A stretch of 5,344 nt of DNA from an uncultured Veillonella sp. Lineage in GTDB: Bacteria; Bacillota; Negativicutes; Veillonellales; Veillonellaceae. The notes beneath the pieces are model-generated. The model was not told the origin of the DNA. It was given only the letters and a program-made list of their open reading frames with translations, and searched no databases. The translations under genes were made by a program, and so were the position numbers. This document shows, piece after piece, positions 1 to 5,290 of the stretch; positions within the stretch are counted from its first letter, which is position 1, and each line of letters opens with the position of its first letter. The stretch lies in the NCBI GenBank assembly GCA_900552445.1, contig URZS01000094.1, positions 1-5,344 of the forward strand, read 5' to 3'.

Positions 1-7
1 TACTTAT

Positions 8-493
8 TTAACTCAACTCTTTCTTAAACAAAATTGTAGTATGTTGTTTACCTCTGAAATGAACTTTATCGTACGCGGTAAACCCAAAAGATTCATACAT
101 CTTAGGCAACCATGGATGCTCCTTGGCAGTCCCCAAGGTTACTGTATGTGTTTTAAACTGTTCCTTTAAAAGCTCTTCTGCATAGCCCAAGGTTTCCCGT
201 GCATAGCCCTTTCCTTTGAAAGCTGGTGCTGTTACAAAGTGTGCAATATGTGGATATTTATCCGGTGTTGAGTATTTTACCCAAGGCATACAAAACGTAA
301 TGGAGCTAACTAGTTGCCCATCAATATACAAGCCATATACAGGGTAATTTTCGATCCACTCTTTAGATTCTTCTTCTGTGAAATCAATGGCATCAAAGGT
401 GATTGGATAGTCTTTAATCGCTGCATAGCCATCGATTAACACCTTATGGTATTCTGCTGTATCTGCTACTGTTAATTGTCTAAATTCTTTCAT
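8..493 (-). CDS. GNAT family N-acetyltransferase
   Basis: A complete 161-residue protein with the Gcn5-related N-acetyltransferase fold, which moves an acetyl group from acetyl-CoA to an amine; it should be cytoplasmic. The acetyl-CoA site is visible as motif A: a beta strand at about residues 81-87 (PHIAHFV), then a pyrophosphate-binding loop FKGKGYARE at 92-100 that fits the family Q/R-x-x-G-x-G/A pattern, leading into a helix. Motif B follows at 128-143 (WLPKMYESFGFTAYDK), with the usual 'Y-x-x-x-G-F' shape. The length is normal for a single-domain GNAT. The ATG at 491-493 is supported by GAGGG at 501-505 with a 7-base gap. A good promoter lies at 559-587. The stop is 8 bases from the window edge, so any downstream operon partner is out of view. 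The substrate cannot be told: GNATs acting on polyamines, antibiotics, protein N-termini or small metabolites share these motifs. Confidence 0.9.
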   Translation of the reverse strand: MKEFRQLTVADTAEYHKVLIDGYAAIKDYPITFDAIDFTEEESKEWIENYPVYGLYIDGQLVSSITFCMPWVKYSTPDKYPHIAHFVTAPAFKGKGYARETLGYAEELLKEQFKTHTVTLGTAKEHPWLPKMYESFGFTAYDKVHFRGKQHTTILFKKELS

Positions 494-558
494 TGTCTTG
501 CCCTCATATTTATATTTTTATTCACAAACTATGTATATTTATTTATCTGATGAAAGCT

Positions 559-587
559 ATTATACACCTGTATGTATTTACTTGCAA
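559..587 (-). promoter_or_regulatory. Sigma-70-type promoter for the GNAT gene
   Basis: Read on the minus strand, TTGCAA (582-587, 4 of 6 consensus bases) is followed by a 17-base spacer and a perfect TATAAT (559-564). Transcription would start near 552, giving a leader of about 59 bases before the GNAT ATG. It lies beyond the adhesin terminator, so the GNAT gene is probably transcribed on its own. This is a pattern match only. Confidence 0.65.
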
Positions 588-767
588 TATTTTTACATAA
601 ATATTATATGAAATATTAATACCTAATACAGAATTGCGCTATGAGATATAGTAATAGTCGATTTTTAACGTACAGAGTCACCAACTAACAGCAACCGATA
701 CCAAATGCATAAAGATAAAATTCTCCATATTGTATACCTATCATTAATACATTCTACTTTTTGGCAC

Positions 768-806
768 AAAAAAACAGGATGTATCACGAAGATACATCCT
801 GTTTTT
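768..806 (-). terminator. Rho-independent terminator of the adhesin gene
   Basis: A perfect inverted repeat: 770-785 and 791-806 are exact reverse complements (16-bp stem, 11 of them outside the A/T run) around a 5-base loop. Read on the minus strand the loop is TTCGT and the stem is followed by a run of seven T (768-774), as expected for an intrinsic terminator. It starts 33 bases after the adhesin stop codon. The A-run on the other side would also give a U-rich tail to plus-strand transcripts, but no plus-strand gene is present. Confidence 0.93.
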
Positions 807-822
807 GAGCTTTCACAAGCTC
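807..822 (-). other. Small stem-loop with GNRA-type loop before the adhesin terminator
   Basis: GAGCTT (807-812) and AAGCTC (817-822) are exact inverted repeats. In the minus-strand transcript the four-base loop reads GUGA, a GNRA tetraloop, on a 6-bp stem. It sits 17 bases after the adhesin stop and directly abuts the terminator hairpin, so the 3' end would carry two adjacent hairpins. It may protect the 3' end or be incidental; the structure is seen, the role is inferred. Confidence 0.5.
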
Positions 823-839
823 GAAGGGAAGTTGTCGTA

Positions 840-2561
840 TTATTTGTAAATACGGGAACCGTATACGTCACGTTGGTTTTCAGGTTCGTTGTTAACGCGA
901 ACACGTTCAGTTTTGTGACGATCGTTGTCACCACCAGAGATACGATCAACGCGGAAGTGGTTAAGACGAATGTTTTGTAATTCAGGGCCGAATTCATTCA
1001 TCGCACGTTTCATGTTTTCGTCGATAGGAGCACCATTTTGAAGTGCACGATACAACATAGTTGCGAATTCGTAGCGAGTCATTTTTGCATCGCCTTTGAA
1101 TGTGCCATCAGGGTAGCCAACAAGGATACCATTACCAGCCAATTGGCTAATGTATTGGTAAGCCCAGTGATTTTGAGGAACATCTGGGAATTCAGCAGTT
1201 TTGCTAGGATCGATAGCAAGTGGGTTCAAGATTTGTAACAAGTTGTTATATTTGTTTTCCATATCTTGAAGACGTGCGTTCAATTCAGCGATTTCGCGAC
1301 CCATAGCTACGCGGGAATGAGACTCAGGGGAACGTTTACCAAGACGAAGGGATACGCCTGCGTTCAATTGAGTTTCGCCAGTACCTACAGTACCACCAAC
1401 GGAGAACATTGTGTCTTCGTTAGGACGGTAGAACGCGCCCAATGCAGCGGAGTTTGCATTGTGGTAGTGACCATAACCAGCAGCGATTGTCCATTTGTCA
1501 TCTGGGTTGAAGTCCAATGGATGCAATGCAGCCAATGCAGCAGAACCTGCACCTACTTTATTAACGCGTTTTTCAACATCGCCTACACGATTAGAGATAT
1601 TTGTAATTTGGTTAGTTACGTTAGAAGGTACACCTTTGTTAATTTGATCTTGCAATTCATTTGCTACGGAGTACAATTGGCTACCGTTTACAGCGTCTGT
1701 AGAAGTAGCGGAGATTTCACCAGCAGCAACGTTTTTAAGTTGACGTTCAGCACCAGCTTTACCTACGGAAACAGAACCATTAGCTGCAGAACCTACACCA
1801 GCAAAACCACCGAATGTATGGCCCGCAATTGTAGCGCTAGTTTGAGCTGTAGCTTCGCTTGTAGTGGATTTTTGACCCAAAGCAACGGAGTTCAAGTGTG
1901 TTGCACTTGCATGATCGCCAATAGCTACGGAGTAGTCACCAGAAGCAAGAGAATCTGCACCTAATGTATTAGCACGAAGGCCAGTTGCTTTTGCACCAGC
2001 ACCGTATGCTTGAGAATGGTCGCCAGATGCAACAGCGGAGGAGCTAAGAGCTACACTGTGTGCGCCAGTTGCATGAGCAGAAGCGCCGATAGCATTGGAT
2101 TTGTAACCAGATGCGATTGTTTCGAAACCGATTGCTTGTGCACGAACTTCAGATGCGTCTGCACGAGTACCGATCGCTGTAGACCATGTACGTTGTGCAT
2201 TTGCACTGTGACCAACCGCAATGGATTCGCTCATTTTTGCTGTAGAAGCGTTACCTACAGCCAATGCAGAGCTACCAGAAGCAGTGTTATTAGAACCAAC
2301 TGCTACGGAGTTGCTTTTCCAGTTACCTGGTTTTAACGTTGCACTGTCTGGTTCATTATCATAGTCACGATCGCGGAAGTTGGAAGTAGATTCGTTTACA
2401 GTATTACCTGTACCAACTGCAATTGCATTATAACCGTCTGCAGTGTTGTCATCACCATAAACACCAGAAGCCGCATTTACTGGAGCAACAGTCGCACCCA
2501 CAGCAACGATAGCTGCTAATACAGCAAACGCTAATTTTTTGGAATGTTTCATTTCTCTCAT
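840..2561 (-). CDS. Trimeric autotransporter adhesin (YadA-like) with C-terminal SLH domain
   Basis: A complete 573-residue surface protein, expected to form a homotrimer. Residues 1-30 are a signal peptide (KHSKK, a hydrophobic stretch, then APVNA before the likely cut). Eleven consecutive 14-residue head repeats occupy 83-236, each with a glycine at position 7 (G89, G103, G117 and so on) except S173, preceded by one partial repeat at 44-55 and an acidic/polar insert at 56-82. The YadA/Hia neck motif is at 263-296 (SVSVGKAGAERQLKN through STDAVNGSQL). A short coiled-coil stalk spans about 297-336, and the YadA anchor, whose trimer forms the 12-strand outer-membrane barrel, about 337-409. Unlike classical members it does not end there: a coiled coil (about 415-445), one SLH domain (about 456-510, FPDVPQNHWAYQYI, GYPDGTF, MTRYEFATMLYRAL) and a charged tail (511-573) follow. 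In Negativicutes SLH domains bind peptidoglycan, so this tail is inferred to be periplasmic. Start M1 is chosen over M4 because GAGGG (2568-2572) lies 6 bases upstream. The ligand is unknown. Confidence 0.93.
   Translation of the reverse strand: MREMKHSKKLAFAVLAAIVAVGATVAPVNAASGVYGDDNTADGYNAIAVGTGNTVNESTSNFRDRDYDNEPDSATLKPGNWKSNSVAVGSNNTASGSSALAVGNASTAKMSESIAVGHSANAQRTWSTAIGTRADASEVRAQAIGFETIASGYKSNAIGASAHATGAHSVALSSSAVASGDHSQAYGAGAKATGLRANTLGADSLASGDYSVAIGDHASATHLNSVALGQKSTTSEATAQTSATIAGHTFGGFAGVGSAANGSVSVGKAGAERQLKNVAAGEISATSTDAVNGSQLYSVANELQDQINKGVPSNVTNQITNISNRVGDVEKRVNKVGAGSAALAALHPLDFNPDDKWTIAAGYGHYHNANSAALGAFYRPNEDTMFSVGGTVGTGETQLNAGVSLRLGKRSPESHSRVAMGREIAELNARLQDMENKYNNLLQILNPLAIDPSKTAEFPDVPQNHWAYQYISQLAGNGILVGYPDGTFKGDAKMTRYEFATMLYRALQNGAPIDENMKRAMNEFGPELQNIRLNHFRVDRISGGDNDRHKTERVRVNNEPENQRDVYGSRIYK
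1032..1196 (-). other. Single SLH domain within the adhesin
   Basis: Encodes residues 456-510. It shows the family landmarks in order: the F-P-D-V opening, H/W-A-Y-x-x-I in the first helix, G-I-L-x-G-Y-P-D-G-T-F in the turn, and T-R-Y-E-F-A-x-M-L-Y-R-A in the second helix. One copy is typical of Negativicute outer-membrane tethers, whereas Gram-positive S-layer proteins usually carry three. Its position after the barrel rather than before it, as in OmpM-type porins, is the notable point. Confidence 0.88.
1854..2315 (-). repeat. Eleven 42-bp (14-residue) head repeats of the adhesin
   Basis: Residues 83-236 divide without gaps into eleven units of 14 residues with the pattern x-x-S-x-A-[IVL]-G-x-x-[AS]-x-A-[ST]-[GE]. 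This is the YadA/Hia head repeat that builds a left-handed parallel beta-roll in the trimer. The seventh unit (167-180) has serine in place of the conserved glycine. Periodicity is strict at protein level but the DNA copies differ widely, so this is an old, diverged array rather than a recently expanded one. Confidence 0.85.
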
Positions 2562-2567
2562 CTTACA

Positions 2568-2572
2568 CCCTC
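2568..2572 (-). promoter_or_regulatory. Ribosome binding site that decides the adhesin start
   Basis: GAGGG lies 6 bases before the first ATG (2559-2561) but 15 bases before the second ATG (2550-2552, residue 4). The first start is therefore preferred. The same GAGGG core serves the GNAT gene. Confidence 0.7.
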
Positions 2573-2598
2573 ACTAAATTAAAAAACTTTACCAAATT

Positions 2599-2613
2599 AC
2601 AATACAATACAAT
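2599..2613 (-). repeat. Pentanucleotide tandem repeat (ACAAT)3 ahead of the adhesin
   Basis: Three perfect copies of ACAAT (ATTGT on the coding strand), 38 bases upstream of the adhesin ATG. On the coding strand a TTGAAA lies directly upstream, so the repeat would sit where a promoter spacer could be, although no convincing -10 box is correctly spaced. Three copies are few and could be chance. Confidence 0.5.
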
Positions 2614-3194
2614 TTTTCAACCTCTCTAAGTGTTCCGCCTCTCTCCTCGGGCTGATCAGGAAATATTTCTAATTAATCTCTCAAATAAATACGTCCATTT
2701 CAGTTTAAGAAAAATTTATATTGTTCATTACCCGCATAGCATATCAAAGTTTTACGATATACACAAGCCTTTTTATCATATAAAGTTCATTAATAAGTCT
2801 TCATATACCCCAAAAACAGCTTTACTGCTAGTCTTTTCAAGCTATCCACCTAACTCATTATTATTTCTTATGAGTGAAAAAAATCACAATAATGCAAGTA
2901 TTTCTCACCTAATAAATCGTATAACTTATAAATAATTAATCATTCTATAAGTAATTAGTATATAAAGCAAAACCCCAACAGCCCTTATTCACTCTGTATT
3001 CATGAACTATCTATGAAATTGACTCTTATGCATATTTAATCTTCATTCTTTCATTTTATACTTATTTTATAATTTATATTTAGTCAATATATAACTATAC
3101 ACATCAACATATATACATATCACAGCTAAAGCTTTAAAGGAATAAAGTCTACAATTTCTCCTTTGAATATCCAATGTTTTATGTATACACAGCT

Positions 3195-3244
3195 AAAATA
3201 AAAGTAAGCCTCCTAGCTTTTCTAAAGAAAACAAGAGGCTTACT
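3195..3244 (-). terminator. Rho-independent terminator of fprA
   Basis: AGTAAGCCTC (3203-3212) is the exact reverse complement of 3235-3244. Inside it, TTTTC (3218-3222) and GAAAA (3227-3231) form a second short stem around TAAA, giving a two-part hairpin. On the minus strand the stem is followed by TTTTATTTT (3195-3203), and it begins 18 bases after the fprA stop. On the plus strand the hairpin is followed by CAATTTTTTT, so it could stop transcription in both directions. Confidence 0.88.
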
Positions 3245-3262
3245 CAATTTTTTTATATTAAA

Positions 3263-4450
3263 TTATGCTAATAATGCGCTTACTAATTCTTCTGCTTTGT
3301 TAAGATCGGAAGCGTCTGGATTCCAGTTACATTTAATTTCTGGTTCTACTACAGCAAAACCATATTTAGTTAACTCTTCACGAAGGACTTTTGTAGATTC
3401 ACCAGACCAACCATAGGTACCAAATACAGCGGCCTTTTTATTTTTAAACTTCAATTCACGTAAGAAGTCGAGCCAACCAGCTACACTGGACATTACGCTG
3501 TTACCTGTTGTAGGAGAGCCTACTGCAATCGCTTTGGACTTAAATACTTCTGTCATAATGTCATTTTTGTTGGTTTTACTAATGTTGTAGATTTTAACAC
3601 GCGTATCTGGAGCTTGCTTAGAAATTTCTTCGGCGATTTTATGGGCTAATTTCTTTGTGCCATCCCACATTGTATCGTACACTACAGTGATTTGGTCTTC
3701 TTGGTACGCTTGAGACCATTCGTAGTATTTTTCTACAATTTGCATTGGGTTTTCACGCCAAATAGCACCGTGGCTTGTAGCGATAATATCGATTGGCAAG
3801 TTGAGCTTTTGAATTTCTTCAATTTTAGCTTTTACCAATGGAGAGAAAGGATTCAAAATATTAGCGTAATATTTCATCGCCTCTGCCCATAAACGGCATT
3901 GATCAGCCTTATCCGCCCATAATTCTTCAACCGCGTAATGTTGACCGAACGCATCGTTAGAGAACAAAATATTGTCGCCAGTCATATAGGTTGCCATGGA
4001 ATCAGGCCAATGAAGCATGCGCATTTCTACAAATACCAAGGATTTACCATTGCCGATATCTACGGAATCACCTGTTTTAACAACGTTAAAATTCCATTCC
4101 GGATGATGATATTGACCAACCAAGGACTTAACGGCATTTTCTGTACAGTAAATTGGCGTATTAGGAATTTTTTCCATCAATGCAGGCAAGGAACCGCTGT
4201 GATCCACTTCGCCGTGGTTACATACGATGAAATCAATCTTGTTTAAATCGATTTCAGCTTCCAAATTATCGATAAACTCGGAGGAATGAGGTTTCCACAC
4301 CGTATCGATGAGGACTGTTTTCTCCTCTTCAATCAAGTACGCATTTTGGCTGGAACCATTGTTAATGCTGTAATCAGAACCGTGGAACTCATTCAATTCC
4401 CAGTCGATTTTCCCTACCCAAGATACGTTATTTTTAATGTGCTTTCTCAT
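3263..4450 (-). CDS. fprA: Flavodiiron protein (class A, FprA type), O2/NO reductase
   Basis: A 395-residue cytoplasmic enzyme that reduces oxygen to water and/or nitric oxide to nitrous oxide in anaerobes, taking electrons from rubredoxin or another small carrier. The N-terminal metallo-beta-lactamase-like domain (about 1-250) carries the full diiron ligand set: H79-x-E81-x-D83-H84 (NHGEVDHSG), H147 (MLHWPDSM), D166 (FSNDAFG) and H227 (SHGAIW). The C-terminal flavodoxin domain (about 253-395) has FMN-binding loops at 258-265 (YDTMWDGT), 310-318 (VGSPTTGNS) and 343-350 (FGTYGWSG). It stops there, with no fused rubredoxin or flavin reductase module, so it is class A and needs a separate electron donor that is not encoded in this window. 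The start at 4448-4450 is preferred because GGAGG lies 5 bases upstream. An in-frame ATG at 4460-4462 would add four residues but has no ribosome binding site of its own and overlaps that GGAGG. Whether O2 or NO is the main substrate cannot be read from sequence. Confidence 0.95.
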   Translation of the reverse strand: MRKHIKNNVSWVGKIDWELNEFHGSDYSINNGSSQNAYLIEEEKTVLIDTVWKPHSSEFIDNLEAEIDLNKIDFIVCNHGEVDHSGSLPALMEKIPNTPIYCTENAVKSLVGQYHHPEWNFNVVKTGDSVDIGNGKSLVFVEMRMLHWPDSMATYMTGDNILFSNDAFGQHYAVEELWADKADQCRLWAEAMKYYANILNPFSPLVKAKIEEIQKLNLPIDIIATSHGAIWRENPMQIVEKYYEWSQAYQEDQITVVYDTMWDGTKKLAHKIAEEISKQAPDTRVKIYNISKTNKNDIMTEVFKSKAIAVGSPTTGNSVMSSVAGWLDFLRELKFKNKKAAVFGTYGWSGESTKVLREELTKYGFAVVEPEIKCNWNPDASDLNKAEELVSALLA

Positions 4451-4455
4451 AATAA

Positions 4456-4460
4456 CCTCC
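4456..4460 (-). promoter_or_regulatory. Ribosome binding site that decides the fprA start
   Basis: On the minus strand ATGGAGGTTATTATG contains both candidate starts. GGAGG is 5 bases before the second ATG and overlaps the G of the first, so the first ATG most likely belongs to the binding site and the protein begins MRKHIK. Confidence 0.8.
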
Positions 4461-4472
4461 ATTTTCTGTGAA

Positions 4473-4501
4473 AGTATAGGTACTTACCTCGCGTCTATCA
4501 T
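4473..4501 (-). promoter_or_regulatory. Candidate proximal promoter of fprA
   Basis: Minus-strand ATGATA (4496-4501, 4 of 6) with a 17-base spacer and TATACT (4473-4478, 5 of 6). Transcription would start near 4466, a short leader of about 16 bases before the ATG at 4450. If this is right, the upstream ATG at 4460-4462 would be almost at the 5' end and unlikely to be used. Confidence 0.45.
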
Positions 4502-4560
4502 GTGTTAGAACCAAGGAATATGTGGAACTTTCACCAGTGTAACCAAATCTATGGCCCAAA

Positions 4561-4582
4561 TGTTACATCGAATGACATAACA
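4561..4582. promoter_or_regulatory. Imperfect 22-bp inverted repeat, possible operator upstream of fprA
   Basis: The plus strand reads TGTTACATCGA then ATGACATAACA. The two halves are reverse complements except at three mirrored positions, with a strict TGTTA...TAACA frame 12 bases apart. A further TGTAAC lies at 4538-4543. The site is about 95-115 bases upstream of the proximal start point, where an activator could bind, and about 20 bases downstream of the distal start point, where a repressor could. The spacing does not match the Rex, Fur, PerR or FNR patterns I know. Confidence 0.35.
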
Positions 4583-4607
4583 CGAATCGGTCATTAAGTA
4601 TATTTCT

Positions 4608-4636
4608 ATTATATCGAAAGCACAAGGAACTGTCTG
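4608..4636 (-). promoter_or_regulatory. Candidate distal promoter of fprA
   Basis: Minus-strand CAGACA (4631-4636, 4 of 6), a 17-base spacer and a perfect TATAAT (4608-4613). Initiation near 4601 would give a leader of about 150 bases ahead of fprA. Its -35 box touches the near-palindrome at 4633-4652. Confidence 0.5.
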
Positions 4637-4652
4637 TATCTGCAGATACGGA
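4633..4652. repeat. 20-bp near-palindrome between the transporter gene and fprA
   Basis: GTATCTGCAGATAC (4636-4649) is a perfect 14-base palindrome. It extends to 4633-4652 with one T-G wobble, giving an 8-bp stem and a TGCA loop in RNA. It follows the transporter stop but has no T-run on either side, so it is a poor intrinsic terminator. It overlaps the -35 box of the distal fprA promoter and could instead be a protein-binding site. Confidence 0.45.
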
Positions 4653-4662
4653 TTTAGCATAT

Positions 4663-4726
4663 CTCTGTATAAGTATCCTTCTATATTAGCGACCTTCTAT
4701 ATTAGCACTCTTCTATATTAGTGTCC
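4663..4726. repeat. Four 16-bp tandem repeats spanning the transporter stop codon
   Basis: Exact 16-bp period with units at 4663-4678 (diverged), 4679-4694, 4695-4710 and 4711-4726. The last three share TTCTATATTAG followed by five variable bases. The first matches the gene-proximal unit at 12 of 16 positions. The gene-proximal unit contains the TAA stop and the last two codons of the transporter gene. On the coding strand each of the three good units therefore repeats TAATATAGAA. Confidence 0.85.
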
Positions 4727-5266
4727 TTTTGTATGTTCGTTTGGTTTTAACCCGGGAATAGCTTTATAGATATACAAAGAAATGTATCCATCTACAAGGC
4801 TATGAACTACAGTGCCTCCGCCTACAAGAACGAATACAACATATATGAGATCGATATTCGGCATCGAAGTTGTAGTATAGAACAAGAGACAAGCAAGTAC
4901 TTCGCCAATGGCATGAATAATACCGCAAACGATGTTGAAAGCCGTAAAAGACAGTCCCCCTGTTAGTACAGCAGGATGACGTTTAATATAGTACGCCCCC
5001 ATCAAGGCGAATATCATATGAGAAGCAGCGCGCATAACGATAACAAGAGGGAAGCCTGCTACGAAGAAGCCTAGGGTAGAACCGATTACGACACAAGCCG
5101 CCATCTTACGAGACAAGAACATCGCCAGGAATATAGGCACGTGACTGGCCAAAGTATACGAAGCCGGCGGTATGACGACTTTCAAAGGCATCACAATAGG
5201 AATCATGATGGCTAACGCCATCAACAAAGCAGTAATAGTTAAATTTCGATACATCGAAGAATTCAT
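4718..5266 (-). CDS. ECF transporter S component, niacin-transporter-like
   Basis: A 182-residue, very hydrophobic inner-membrane protein without a signal peptide. About six membrane segments can be drawn (roughly residues 8-27, 38-53, 56-73, 74-94, 103-131 and 139-168), the normal number and length for the substrate-binding S subunit of an energy-coupling factor vitamin transporter. The first helix carries the small-residue A-x-x-x-A pattern (A13, A17) that contacts the EcfT subunit in this group. The stretches VVIPPASYTLASHVPIF (30-46) and STLGFFVAGFPLVIVMRAAS (63-82) resemble NiaX-type niacin S components as I remember them, so niacin uptake is a guess, and another vitamin is possible. No EcfA or EcfT gene is present, as expected where one shared module serves several S components. 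AGGAGG (5272-5277) lies 5 bases before the ATG and fixes the start. A hexanucleotide repeat lies just upstream, and tandem repeats overlap the stop codon. Confidence 0.82.
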   Translation of the reverse strand: MNSSMYRNLTITALLMALAIMIPIVMPLKVVIPPASYTLASHVPIFLAMFLSRKMAACVVIGSTLGFFVAGFPLVIVMRAASHMIFALMGAYYIKRHPAVLTGGLSFTAFNIVCGIIHAIGEVLACLLFYTTTSMPNIDLIYVVFVLVGGGTVVHSLVDGYISLYIYKAIPGLKPNEHTKGH

Positions 5267-5271
5267 AAAGG

Positions 5272-5277
5272 CCTCCT
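5272..5277 (-). promoter_or_regulatory. Strong ribosome binding site of the transporter gene
   Basis: A perfect AGGAGG with a 5-base gap to the ATG at 5264-5266. It is the best ribosome binding site in the window and lies 13 bases downstream of the hexanucleotide array on the coding strand. Confidence 0.85.
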
Positions 5278-5290
5278 GAGAGAATCGCTT

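Larger units (their letters stand above)
2562..3194. other. Long AT-rich gap upstream of the adhesin, no gene seen
   Basis: About 630 bases without a credible coding region on either strand. Open frames here are short, AT-driven, lack a ribosome binding site and give low-complexity translations rich in I, K, N, F, S and Y. Weak promoter-like pairs for the adhesin can be found, for example TTGTGT (2761-2766), 17 bases, TATGCT (2738-2743) on the minus strand, but in DNA this AT-rich such matches are expected by chance. A 7-bp inverted repeat (2924-2930 with 2946-2952) is also present and weak. The length leaves room for a long regulated leader or a small RNA, neither of which I can demonstrate. 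Confidence 0.6.

Noticed and set aside
665..997. 110-residue minus-strand open frame overlapping the adhesin 3' end
   Set aside because: It starts inside the adhesin in another frame, crosses the terminator hairpin and has no ribosome binding site or recognisable motif.
1266..1964. 232-residue plus-strand open frame inside the adhesin
   Set aside because: It is antisense to a gene with clear domains, has an implausible Cys/Ser/Thr-rich composition, and shows no ribosome binding site. It is a shadow of the repeat-rich adhesin; the same holds for the plus-strand frames at 705-980, 1038-1238 and 2010-2336.
2630..2935. 101-residue plus-strand open frame in the gap upstream of the adhesin
   Set aside because: It begins at a GTG without a ribosome binding site, and its composition is what AT-rich noncoding DNA gives. 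No domain or membrane pattern is convincing.
3158..3164. Good ribosome-binding-like AAAGGAG on the minus strand
   Set aside because: The nearest start-like codon is a TTG followed at once by TAG, and no open frame follows.
4450..4462. Longer fprA start at 4462
   Set aside because: That ATG overlaps the GGAGG that serves the ATG at 4450, has no ribosome binding site of its own, and would add only MEVI.
3692..4471. Plus-strand frames at 3692-3892, 3938-4246 and 4286-4471
   Set aside because: All are antisense to fprA, which has every catalytic residue of its family, and none has a start signal.
4633..4652. Near-palindrome as the intrinsic terminator of the transporter gene
   Set aside because: No T-run follows on the minus strand (CAGTTCC comes next), so it is listed as a repeat or possible binding site instead.
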